Positions 16,445 to 22,513 of a stretch of DNA of 22,513 nt are shown in pieces. The notes beneath the pieces are model-generated. The model searched no databases, had not been told where the DNA came from, and saw nothing but the letters and a program-made list of their open reading frames with translations. Origin of the DNA: an uncultured Formosa sp. Lineage in GTDB: Bacteria > Bacteroidota > Bacteroidia > Flavobacteriales > Flavobacteriaceae. The DNA lies in contig CABXZJ010000014.1 of the NCBI GenBank assembly GCA_902516685.1, positions 1 through 22,513 on the forward strand. Direction: 5' to 3'. The position numbers and the translations under genes are program-made. The stretch's first letter is position 1, and the number at the start of each line of letters is the position of its first letter.

Positions 16445-16492
16445 TATCAAATTTCTGAATTAATTATTTATATAGCCGTAAAAAATTTGATA
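16445..16492. repeat. 10-bp inverted repeat upstream of serC
   Basis: TATCAAATTT at 16445-16454 and AAATTTGATA at 16483-16492 are perfect reverse complements separated by 28 bases, between the end of the acyl-CoA reductase gene and the start of serC. The AAATTTG core is shared with the larger palindrome at 17577-17607. It could be an operator or a weak hairpin; no T tract follows. Confidence 0.4.
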
Positions 16493-16500
16493 ATATTATG

Positions 16501-17562
16501 TTATATTTTCAACAGGAAATTAACAGTATCAATATCATCGGCATAATCATCCAAACCTGGACACTGAGTATTACCAAATTTAATTTCATTTTCAATAAAA
16601 TTTTTAGACACAACACATTGTATCTTTGAAACATTCGTTTTAATGCTTTGTTTTAGAATTTCCAAATCATCATAAAATTCGAAAAATAAAGTTGCTATGG
16701 GTGATGCATAATTTGTGTCTTTTTTCAACATTAAAAAACCATTTTCAATAAAATCAAATTCACTCATAATATACACAGCTTTGTTGTAATCGTAATTATT
16801 AGCATATTTCTTGTTGTCCATAATATGGTACCAATTGTAAATTGCATTAAAAAACTTATCAAAGTCATAGTTTTTTGGAATAAATAATTTTGAAACACTG
16901 CGACAACCCAAACCATAATACCTAAAAATATCTTCAGCTAAGGACTCTAACTCAATCTTAGACTCACTACCATTTAAAACAGCAATTGAGTTTCTGTTCT
17001 TTCTAATTATTGAAGGCTTATTTTTGAAATATAATTCAAAATATTTAGCAGTGTTATCACTACCGGTGGCAATTACAGCATCAAATTTTTTTAGTTTTTT
17101 ATTGGTAAATTTAATTTTGGATTTTAAACCTGGTGTTAGGTATACTAAGTAGTCGGATAAATAAGGAATAATATGAAGATCTTTAGAGGATTGCTTTACC
17201 AAAATTTCATGACCTGAAGCCAAAACAGATATAAAATCATGGAAGCCAACTAGAGGAATGTTTCCTGGCATAACTACGGCAACAGTTTTTGGATTTGCTG
17301 TTGGAGTTAAGTATGGCCCTAACCAAGATTTTAGAGAATCTTTTTGAAGTAGTTTTGACCATTGTTTCATAGCATAACAAAGGTTTGATTTGGTATACCA
17401 ACCATTGTTTTCACTTGCTAGTCTTAACTGATTTTTAAAACCTTCAAAAAAAACATCATTATAAAGCACTTTATTTGATTTAATTGGAGTTAAACTTGCG
17501 AATTGTGACATAAATTTTCCTAAGCTTACCAACGACTTAATTATAGTTTTTTTATGATTCAT
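16501..17562 (-). CDS. acyl-CoA reductase, LuxC-like
   Basis: A 353-residue protein of the LuxC/acyl-CoA reductase branch of the aldehyde dehydrogenase superfamily, which reduces acyl-CoA or activated acyl groups to aldehydes with NADPH. Family blocks are VAVVMPGNIPLVGFHDFISVLASGH (about 94-118), ATGSDNTAKYF, RKNRNSIAVLNG, the likely active-site Cys220 in YYGLGCRSVSKLF, and the C-terminal CPGLDDYADDIDTVNFL. No luciferase (luxAB) or LuxD/E partner is present, so bioluminescence is not implied. The physiological acyl substrate is unknown. It stands upstream of serC in the same direction and is divergent from a ferredoxin gene across a 68-base palindromic region. I recall this reductase next to serC in flavobacteria. 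Confidence 0.85.
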   Translation of the reverse strand: MNHKKTIIKSLVSLGKFMSQFASLTPIKSNKVLYNDVFFEGFKNQLRLASENNGWYTKSNLCYAMKQWSKLLQKDSLKSWLGPYLTPTANPKTVAVVMPGNIPLVGFHDFISVLASGHEILVKQSSKDLHIIPYLSDYLVYLTPGLKSKIKFTNKKLKKFDAVIATGSDNTAKYFELYFKNKPSIIRKNRNSIAVLNGSESKIELESLAEDIFRYYGLGCRSVSKLFIPKNYDFDKFFNAIYNWYHIMDNKKYANNYDYNKAVYIMSEFDFIENGFLMLKKDTNYASPIATLFFEFYDDLEILKQSIKTNVSKIQCVVSKNFIENEIKFGNTQCPGLDDYADDIDTVNFLLKI

Positions 17563-17576
17563 AATTTGTTAAAACG

Positions 17577-17607
17577 TAAATTTGGTTTTAATTTAGTACC
17601 AAATTTA
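17577..17607. promoter_or_regulatory. palindromic divergent promoter between acyl-CoA reductase and ferredoxin
   Basis: TAAATTTGGT (17577-17586) and ACCAAATTTA (17598-17607) are a perfect 10-bp inverted repeat with an 11-base spacer, centred in the 68-base gap between the two divergent genes. Each arm contains TAAATTTG, an exact TAnnTTTG -7 box, one on each strand. The site may therefore be two overlapping promoters, an operator for a dimeric regulator, or both. Good -33 elements at the right spacing are not evident. Confidence 0.55.
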
Positions 17608-17630
17608 GGCAATAATAGTTACAAATAACT

Positions 17631-17987
17631 ATGGCAATTATAATCACTGATGAATGTATTAATTGTGGCGCTTGCGAGGCAGAGTGTCCCAACACTGCAA
17701 TTTACGAAGGTGCTGACGATTGGCGTTACAATGATGGTACTAGCCTCGATGGGCAAATTATTTTACCTAGCGGAAAACAAGTAATAGCTGATGAACCACA
17801 AATACCCATAAGTGATGAGTTTTACTTTATTGTACCAGATAAGTGTACAGAGTGTAAAGGTTTTCACGAAGAACCTCAGTGTGCAGCTGTATGTCCAGTT
17901 GATTGTTGTATTCCAGATGAAAACAACGTTGAAAGCGAAGAAATATTAATCGGAAAACAACGTTTTATGCATCCGGATAATCAATAA
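17631..17987 (+). CDS. 2[4Fe-4S] ferredoxin (Alvin type)
   Basis: A small electron carrier of 118 residues with two [4Fe-4S] cluster motifs. The first is Cys9-x2-Cys12-x2-Cys15-x3-Cys19-Pro. The second is Cys72-x2-Cys75-x8-Cys84-x3-Cys88-Pro, whose enlarged x8 spacing is the mark of Allochromatium-type (Alvin) ferredoxins with very low potentials. About 50 residues separate the motifs, longer than in compact bacterial ferredoxins, and an acidic tail follows. Two extra cysteines (92, 93) follow the second motif. It is divergent from the acyl-CoA reductase and 50 bases upstream of ychF. Its partner enzyme is not evident; a link with the reductase is suggested by the shared promoter region only. 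Confidence 0.93.
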   Translation: MAIIITDECINCGACEAECPNTAIYEGADDWRYNDGTSLDGQIILPSGKQVIADEPQIPISDEFYFIVPDKCTECKGFHEEPQCAAVCPVDCCIPDENNVESEEILIGKQRFMHPDNQ

Positions 17988-18037
17988 TTCTAACCAATAA
18001 TACAGCTATTTTATTTAACTACGTTAAATTTTAAATC

Positions 18038-19132
18038 ATGAAAGCAGGCATTGTAGGTTTACCTAATGTTGGAAAATCAACCCTTTTCAATTGTCTATCA
18101 AATGCAAAAGCTCAAAGTGCTAACTTTCCTTTTTGCACTATCGAACCTAACGTAGGAGTGGTCAATGTCCCTGATCCAAGAATTTCAATTTTGGAAGATT
18201 TAGTCAAGCCCGAAAAGGTTTTACCCGCTACTGTTGAGATTGTGGACATTGCAGGCCTCGTAAAAGGCGCCAGTAAAGGCGAAGGGTTGGGTAACCAATT
18301 TTTAGCAAATATTCGTGAAACAGATGCCATTTTACATGTACTGCGCTGTTTTGATAACGATAATATTTTACACGTAGATGGCAGTGTAGACCCTCTCCGT
18401 GACAAAGATACTATCGATATGGAACTGCAGTTGAAAGATTTGGAGACAGTCGAAAAAAAACTTGAAAAAGTAAAACGTGTTGCAAAAACAGGCAACAAAG
18501 AGGCTCAAAAAGAAGTCACCATTTTAGAAACCACAAAATCTCACCTAGAAGAGGGTTCTTCTATTCGTAGTATGGAATTATCTGAGGATGATTATATCGG
18601 CTTCATAAAACCTTTGCAGTGTATCACGGACAAACCTGTAATGTATGTTTGTAATGTGGATGAAAAAGCTGCTGTTAACGGTAATACTTATGTAGATCAA
18701 GTTAAACAGGCAGTGGTATCAGAAAATGCCGAAGTATTAGTACTTGCTATAAGTATTGAAGCTGATATCAATGAACTTGATGACTTTGAAGAGCGCCAAT
18801 TATTCTTAGAAGACATAGGTTTGAAAGAACCGGGATCCGCTAAGTTGATTCGTTCTGCCTACAAACTTTTAAGCCTTCAGACTTATTTTACGGCTGGTGT
18901 AAAGGAAGTGCGTGCTTGGACGATTCCCATTGGAAGTTTAGCTCCACAAGCTGCTGGGGTCATTCATACAGATTTTGAAAAAGGTTTCATTCGTGCTGAA
19001 GTCATTGCATATACTGATTATGTAGAGTTTGGTAGTGAGGCTAAAGTTAAGGAAGCTGGTAAAATGCGTATCGAAGGTAAAAATTATACGGTCAAGGATG
19101 GAGATGTGATTCATTTTCTGTTTAATATTTAA
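18038..19132 (+). CDS. ychF: redox-regulated ATPase YchF
   Basis: Ribosome-associated P-loop ATPase of the Obg-related family, involved in translation and stress responses. The 364 residues start MKAGIVGLPNVGKST (P-loop, 7-15), followed by switch FPFCTIEPNVGVV and DIAGLVKGASKGEGLGN, where a hydrophobic residue replaces the usual catalytic Gln. The nucleotide-specificity motif is NVDE (206-209) rather than NKxD, which marks ATP preference. A coiled-coil insertion (about 130-165) and a C-terminal TGS domain (about 280-362) complete it. Full length and undamaged. Base composition rises here: a hand count of 300 bases (18241-18540) gives about 40 percent GC, against 27 to 35 percent in samples of lon. 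Confidence 0.97.
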   Translation: MKAGIVGLPNVGKSTLFNCLSNAKAQSANFPFCTIEPNVGVVNVPDPRISILEDLVKPEKVLPATVEIVDIAGLVKGASKGEGLGNQFLANIRETDAILHVLRCFDNDNILHVDGSVDPLRDKDTIDMELQLKDLETVEKKLEKVKRVAKTGNKEAQKEVTILETTKSHLEEGSSIRSMELSEDDYIGFIKPLQCITDKPVMYVCNVDEKAAVNGNTYVDQVKQAVVSENAEVLVLAISIEADINELDDFEERQLFLEDIGLKEPGSAKLIRSAYKLLSLQTYFTAGVKEVRAWTIPIGSLAPQAAGVIHTDFEKGFIRAEVIAYTDYVEFGSEAKVKEAGKMRIEGKNYTVKDGDVIHFLFNI

Positions 19133-19260
19133 AAAATAAAATCAATTTTTTAAAAATTATTTCTCAACATTTCTTCTTATTTTTTGTTAATTAATTTGTG
19201 ATTTAAAGGTTTTATCTTTTACGTTGATGCAGTATATTAGCACTTCATCCGTTAGCTTCT

Positions 19261-21126
19261 ATGGTTAAAAACACAGCTTACACTGAAGATAATATTAGGT
19301 CCCTCGATTGGAAGGAACATATTCGGATGCGACCAGGTATGTATATTGGTAAGCTCGGCGATGGCTCTTCAGCTGATGATGGCATATATATTTTACTCAA
19401 AGAAGTATTAGATAACTCAATTGACGAATATGTCATGGGGGCTGGTAAAAGTATCGATATTTCAATTCAAGGGAATAAAGTTATTGTTAGGGATTATGGT
19501 CGTGGCATTCCGCTAGGGAAAGTAGTTGATGTGGTTTCTAAAATGAATACAGGTGGTAAATACGATTCTAGAGCCTTTAAAAAATCAGTCGGTTTGAATG
19601 GTGTTGGAACCAAAGCCGTCAATGCACTCTCAAATTATTTTCGAGTTGAATCGACCCGTGAAGGCAAATCAGCTTCAGCGGAATTTGAATTGGGTGTTTT
19701 AAAAAGTCAAGACCTTCTAGATGATACATCCAGACGTAAAGGAACTAAAGTTTCATTTATTCCCGACCCTATTATTTTTAAAAATTACAAGTACAGAAAT
19801 GAGTATGTAGCACGCATGCTAAAAAACTACGTGTATTTAAATCCAGGTCTAACTATCATCTTTAACGGTGAAAAATTTTTTAGTAAAAATGGTCTCAAGG
19901 ACCTTCTAGAAGACAATTCCAAATTGGAAGATCGACTTTATCCAACAATTCATATCAAAGGTAATGATATAGAAGTTGCATTGACCCATAGTAAAACCCA
20001 ATATAGCGAAGAATACCATTCTTTCGTAAATGGACAAAATACGACTCAAGGTGGGACCCACCTCGCAGCTTTCCGCGAGGGCTTTGTAAAAACCATCCGT
20101 GATTATTTTGGCAAAAACTATGACGCCTCTGACATTCGTAAATCTATTATTTCTGCCATCGCTATTAAAGTGATGGAGCCTGTATTTGAAAGCCAGACAA
20201 AAACAAAATTAGGATCTACCGAAATGGGTGGTGGCCTTCCTACAGTCCGAACGTTTATCAATGATTTTGTAAAAACTCAACTGGATAATTATTTGCACAA
20301 AAATGCCAATGTTGCTGAGGCTATTCAGCGAAAAATTTTACAAGCTGAACGAGAACGAAAAGAACTATCTGGTATTCGAAAAATAGCAAAAGAACGCGCT
20401 AAAAAGGCCAGTTTACACAATAAAAAATTACGTGATTGTCGTGTGCATTTTGGTGATACCAAAAACAATCGCAATTTAGAAACAACACTTTTTATAACAG
20501 AAGGGGATTCTGCATCCGGAAGTATTACCAAGTCTCGAGATGTAAATACACAAGCTGTTTTCAGCCTTAAAGGCAAGCCGCTAAACTGTTATGGTTTAAG
20601 CAAAAAAATTGTTTACGAAAACGAAGAGTTTAACTTGTTGCAAGCCGCGCTTAATATCGAAGAGTCTATTGAACATTTACGTTATAATAATATTGTGATT
20701 GCCACCGATGCCGACGTAGATGGTATGCACATACGCTTACTTTTAATCACCTTTTTCCTTCAATTTTTCCCTGAGCTCATCAAAGAGGGCCATCTTTATA
20801 TTCTACAAACACCACTTTTTAGAGTTAGAAATAAAAAAGAGACTATTTATTGTTACTCAGAAGAAGAGCGTATTTATGCTATTGATAAACTAAAACCAAA
20901 GCCAGAAATTACTCGCTTTAAAGGTCTTGGAGAAATCTCTCCTAATGAGTTCAAGCATTTCATTGGAGATGATATTCGCCTCGATCCAGTAATGTTAGAC
21001 TCAGAAACAACGATTGAAGAAATGCTTTCATTTTACATGGGTAAAAATACACCTAATCGTCAGAAGTTCATCATAAATAATTTGAAAGTTGAACTCGATT
21101 TAATCTCTACAGAAAAGCCCTCATAA
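19261..21126 (+). CDS. parE: DNA topoisomerase IV subunit B
   Basis: ATPase subunit of the type IIA topoisomerase that decatenates sister chromosomes. The 621-residue protein has the GHKL ATPase with Glu48 (catalytic) and Asn52 in [18 protein letters not shown] (78-84) and the ATP lid [10 protein letters not shown] (111-120). The transducer domain follows, then TOPRIM with Glu414 in [10 protein letters not shown] and the metal-binding D483-x-D485-x-D487 in [20 protein letters not shown] follows as in Bacteroidota ParE. GyrB is excluded as the more usual name because the next gene starts immediately and matches the Bacteroidota ParC subgroup. A TTTG (19195-19198) 21 bases before TACGTTGA (19220-19227) is a weak promoter candidate. 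Composition matches the GC-richer block. Confidence 0.94.
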   Translation: MVKNTAYTEDNIRSLDWKEHIRMRPGMYIGKLGDGSSADDGIYILLKEVLDNSIDEYVMGAGKSIDISIQGNKVIVRDYGRGIPLGKVVDVVSKMNTGGKYDSRAFKKSVGLNGVGTKAVNALSNYFRVESTREGKSASAEFELGVLKSQDLLDDTSRRKGTKVSFIPDPIIFKNYKYRNEYVARMLKNYVYLNPGLTIIFNGEKFFSKNGLKDLLEDNSKLEDRLYPTIHIKGNDIEVALTHSKTQYSEEYHSFVNGQNTTQGGTHLAAFREGFVKTIRDYFGKNYDASDIRKSIISAIAIKVMEPVFESQTKTKLGSTEMGGGLPTVRTFINDFVKTQLDNYLHKNANVAEAIQRKILQAERERKELSGIRKIAKERAKKASLHNKKLRDCRVHFGDTKNNRNLETTLFITEGDSASGSITKSRDVNTQAVFSLKGKPLNCYGLSKKIVYENEEFNLLQAALNIEESIEHLRYNNIVIATDADVDGMHIRLLLITFFLQFFPELIKEGHLYILQTPLFRVRNKKETIYCYSEEERIYAIDKLKPKPEITRFKGLGEISPNEFKHFIGDDIRLDPVMLDSETTIEEMLSFYMGKNTPNRQKFIINNLKVELDLISTEKPS

Positions 21127-22513
21127 ATGCTAGAACCTGAAGACAAAATACTTAACGAAAACAATCAAAGTGAAGAAACTATCACTCGTGTTACTGGTAT
21201 GTACAAAGATTGGTTTTTAGATTATGCTTCATATGTAATTCTTGAACGTGCCGTCCCAGCCATAGAGGATGGTTTTAAGCCTGTTCAACGGCGTATTCTT
21301 CAATCCATGAAAGATTTGGATGATGGCCGCTACAATAAAGTCGCGAACATTGTTGGACACACCATGCAATACCATCCACATGGCGATGCCAGTATTGCTG
21401 ACGCCATGGTTCAGATTGGTCAAAAAGATTTGCTCATTGACACCCAGGGGAACTGGGGAAATATTCTAACTGGGGATCGCGCGGCTGCTTCTAGGTACAT
21501 TGAAGCGCGACTATCTAAGTTTGCTTTAGATGTAGTGTTTAATCCTAAAACTACAGAATGGCAAGCCTCATACGACGGTCGCCGTAAAGAGCCTGTAAAT
21601 TTGCCAGTCAAATTTCCTTTGCTTTTAGCCCAAGGTGCAGAAGGGATTGCAGTTGGTTTGTCTACCAAGGTAATGCCACATAATTTTATAGAACTCATTG
21701 GAGCTTCCATAAAACACCTCTCCGGGAAACGTTTTACCATACTTCCTGATTTTGCTACTGGTGGTATAGCAGATTTCACCAATTACAATGATGGTCTAAG
21801 AGGGGGTAAAGTTCGATGTAGAGCTCGAATCAGTCAATTGAATAAAAACACCCTTGTTATTACAGAAGTACCGTTTGGAACCACTACTTCTTCTTTGATT
21901 GATTCTATTTTAAAAGCTAACGATAAAGGGAAAATTAAAGTTAAAAAAATTGAAGACAACACAGCGGCAGACGTTGAGATCTTAATTCACTTACCCTCCG
22001 GAATATCTCCAGATAAGAGCATTGATGCGCTTTTCGCTTTTACCAATTGTGAGACTTCAATTTCTCCCTTAGGATGTGTGATTGAAAATAATAAACCTTT
22101 ATTTATAGGAGTCTCTGAGATGCTTCGTCAATCTACGGATCATACGGTTGCATTATTAAAATTTGAACTAGAAATTAAACTCAATGAGCTGGAGGAGCAA
22201 TGGCATTTCGCATCCTTAGAACGTATATTTATTGAAAATAGAATTTACCGCGACATTGAAGAGGAGGAAACCTGGGAGGGAGTTATTACAGCGATTGACC
22301 GCGGATTACAGCCGCACATCCAATATCTTAAACGCCTGGTCACTAAAGATGATATTGCGCGCTTGACTGAAATAAAAATTAAAAGGATTTCTAAGTTTGA
22401 TATTGATAAAGCGCAGCAAAAGATAGAAGCACTTGAGACTCAAATTGAAGAAGTAAAAAGCCATTTATCCAACCTTATTGATTATGCCATTTCTTACTTT
22501 AAACGCCTTAAAA
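21127..22513 (+). CDS. parC: DNA topoisomerase IV subunit A (runs off the window)
   Basis: DNA-cleaving subunit of topoisomerase IV. The ATG follows the parE stop with no gap. The frame is open to the window edge (462 codons), about half of a typical 850-900-residue protein. Visible are YASYVILERAVPAIEDGFKPVQRRIL, the winged-helix HPHGDASIADAMVQIG, and the catalytic tyrosine Tyr124 in AAASRYIEARL preceded by Arg123. VNLPVKFPLLLAQGAEGIAVGLSTKVMPHN and the start of the coiled-coil arm (about 400-460, KIKRISKFDIDKAQQKIEALE) follow. At the quinolone-resistance positions equivalent to E. coli ParC Ser80 and Glu84, this protein has Ala88 and Asp92. I believe this is usual for the phylum, so it is not evidence of selection. 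The C-terminal wrapping domain lies outside the window. Confidence 0.95.
   Translation, partial: MLEPEDKILNENNQSEETITRVTGMYKDWFLDYASYVILERAVPAIEDGFKPVQRRILQSMKDLDDGRYNKVANIVGHTMQYHPHGDASIADAMVQIGQKDLLIDTQGNWGNILTGDRAAASRYIEARLSKFALDVVFNPKTTEWQASYDGRRKEPVNLPVKFPLLLAQGAEGIAVGLSTKVMPHNFIELIGASIKHLSGKRFTILPDFATGGIADFTNYNDGLRGGKVRCRARISQLNKNTLVITEVPFGTTTSSLIDSILKANDKGKIKVKKIEDNTAADVEILIHLPSGISPDKSIDALFAFTNCETSISPLGCVIENNKPLFIGVSEMLRQSTDHTVALLKFELEIKLNELEEQWHFASLERIFIENRIYRDIEEEETWEGVITAIDRGLQPHIQYLKRLVTKDDIARLTEIKIKRISKFDIDKAQQKIEALETQIEEVKSHLSNLIDYAISYFKRLK

Noticed and set aside
16501..17562. A bioluminescence (lux) operon suggested by the LuxC-like gene
   Set aside because: No luxA, luxB, luxD or luxE homologue is nearby, and the neighbours are serine-pathway genes.
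19144..19160. AATTTTTTAAAAATT palindrome after ychF as a terminator
   Set aside because: The arms meet with no loop and consist only of A and T; a stable hairpin would not form.
21388..21402. Ala88 and Asp92 in ParC at quinolone-resistance positions
   Set aside because: As far as I recall, HPHGDASI is the ordinary state in Bacteroidota topoisomerase IV, so it does not indicate acquired resistance.
1..22513. Defence, phage, CRISPR or mobile-element content
   Set aside because: Read on both strands, I found no transposase, integrase, repeat array, restriction or toxin-antitoxin gene; every long frame is accounted for by housekeeping or conserved families.

Overview
The window looks like chromosomal core sequence from a member of the Bacteroidota, most probably Flavobacteriia. 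It is AT-rich. It carries porQ of the type IX secretion system, a plant-like non-phosphorylating GAPDH, and several families I know mainly from flavobacteria (the DUF6787-like protein, the TIGR02757/DUF2400 protein, and an acyl-CoA reductase beside serC and serA). Start codons lack Shine-Dalgarno sequences, and several genes are preceded by the flavobacterial -7 promoter box TAnnTTTG. I see no phage, IS, CRISPR, tRNA or rRNA genes. No gene-free stretch exceeds 300 bases; the longest is the 192-base leader in front of rpsA.

Layout. 1-697: two broken gene ends lie head to head, the C-terminal part of msrB (minus strand) and the C-terminal part of an Atg22/UMF1-type MFS transporter (plus strand). 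The 5' halves of both are missing, so this is a rearrangement scar or an assembly/amplification chimera. 711-5072: a sigma-54-type promoter precedes lon, followed by porQ and cmk, which overlap by four bases. 5073-7177: rpsA (ribosomal protein S1) with a structured AT-rich leader and a strong terminator. 7261-11693: gapN, then a tight plus-strand run of pyrR, pyrB, a small conserved protein and rnz; the last two use TTG starts. 11700-13140: minus strand, a lolD-like ABC ATPase overlapping a TIGR02757 protein. 13220-13777: msrA on plus, converging on 13785-17562, a minus-strand run of acyl-CoA reductase, serC, a short serA-like dehydrogenase and a DUF6787-like membrane protein. 17631-22513: plus strand, a 2[4Fe-4S] ferredoxin, ychF, parE and parC (parC runs off the end). 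This last block is visibly richer in GC than the rest.

How the genes work together. The window groups protein quality control and oxidative repair (lon, msrA, msrB remnant), translation (rpsA, ychF), nucleotide synthesis (cmk, pyrR, pyrB), RNA maturation (rnz), serine/PLP-related metabolism (serC, serA-like) with a redox pair of unknown purpose (acyl-CoA reductase and ferredoxin, divergently transcribed from a shared palindromic promoter region), and chromosome decatenation (parE-parC). I did not find a convincing new defence or mobile system. The most unusual items are the head-to-head broken junction at 176-205, the rpsA leader with four interchangeable complementary arms, the sigma-54-like site in front of lon, and the palindromic promoter between acyl-CoA reductase and ferredoxin.
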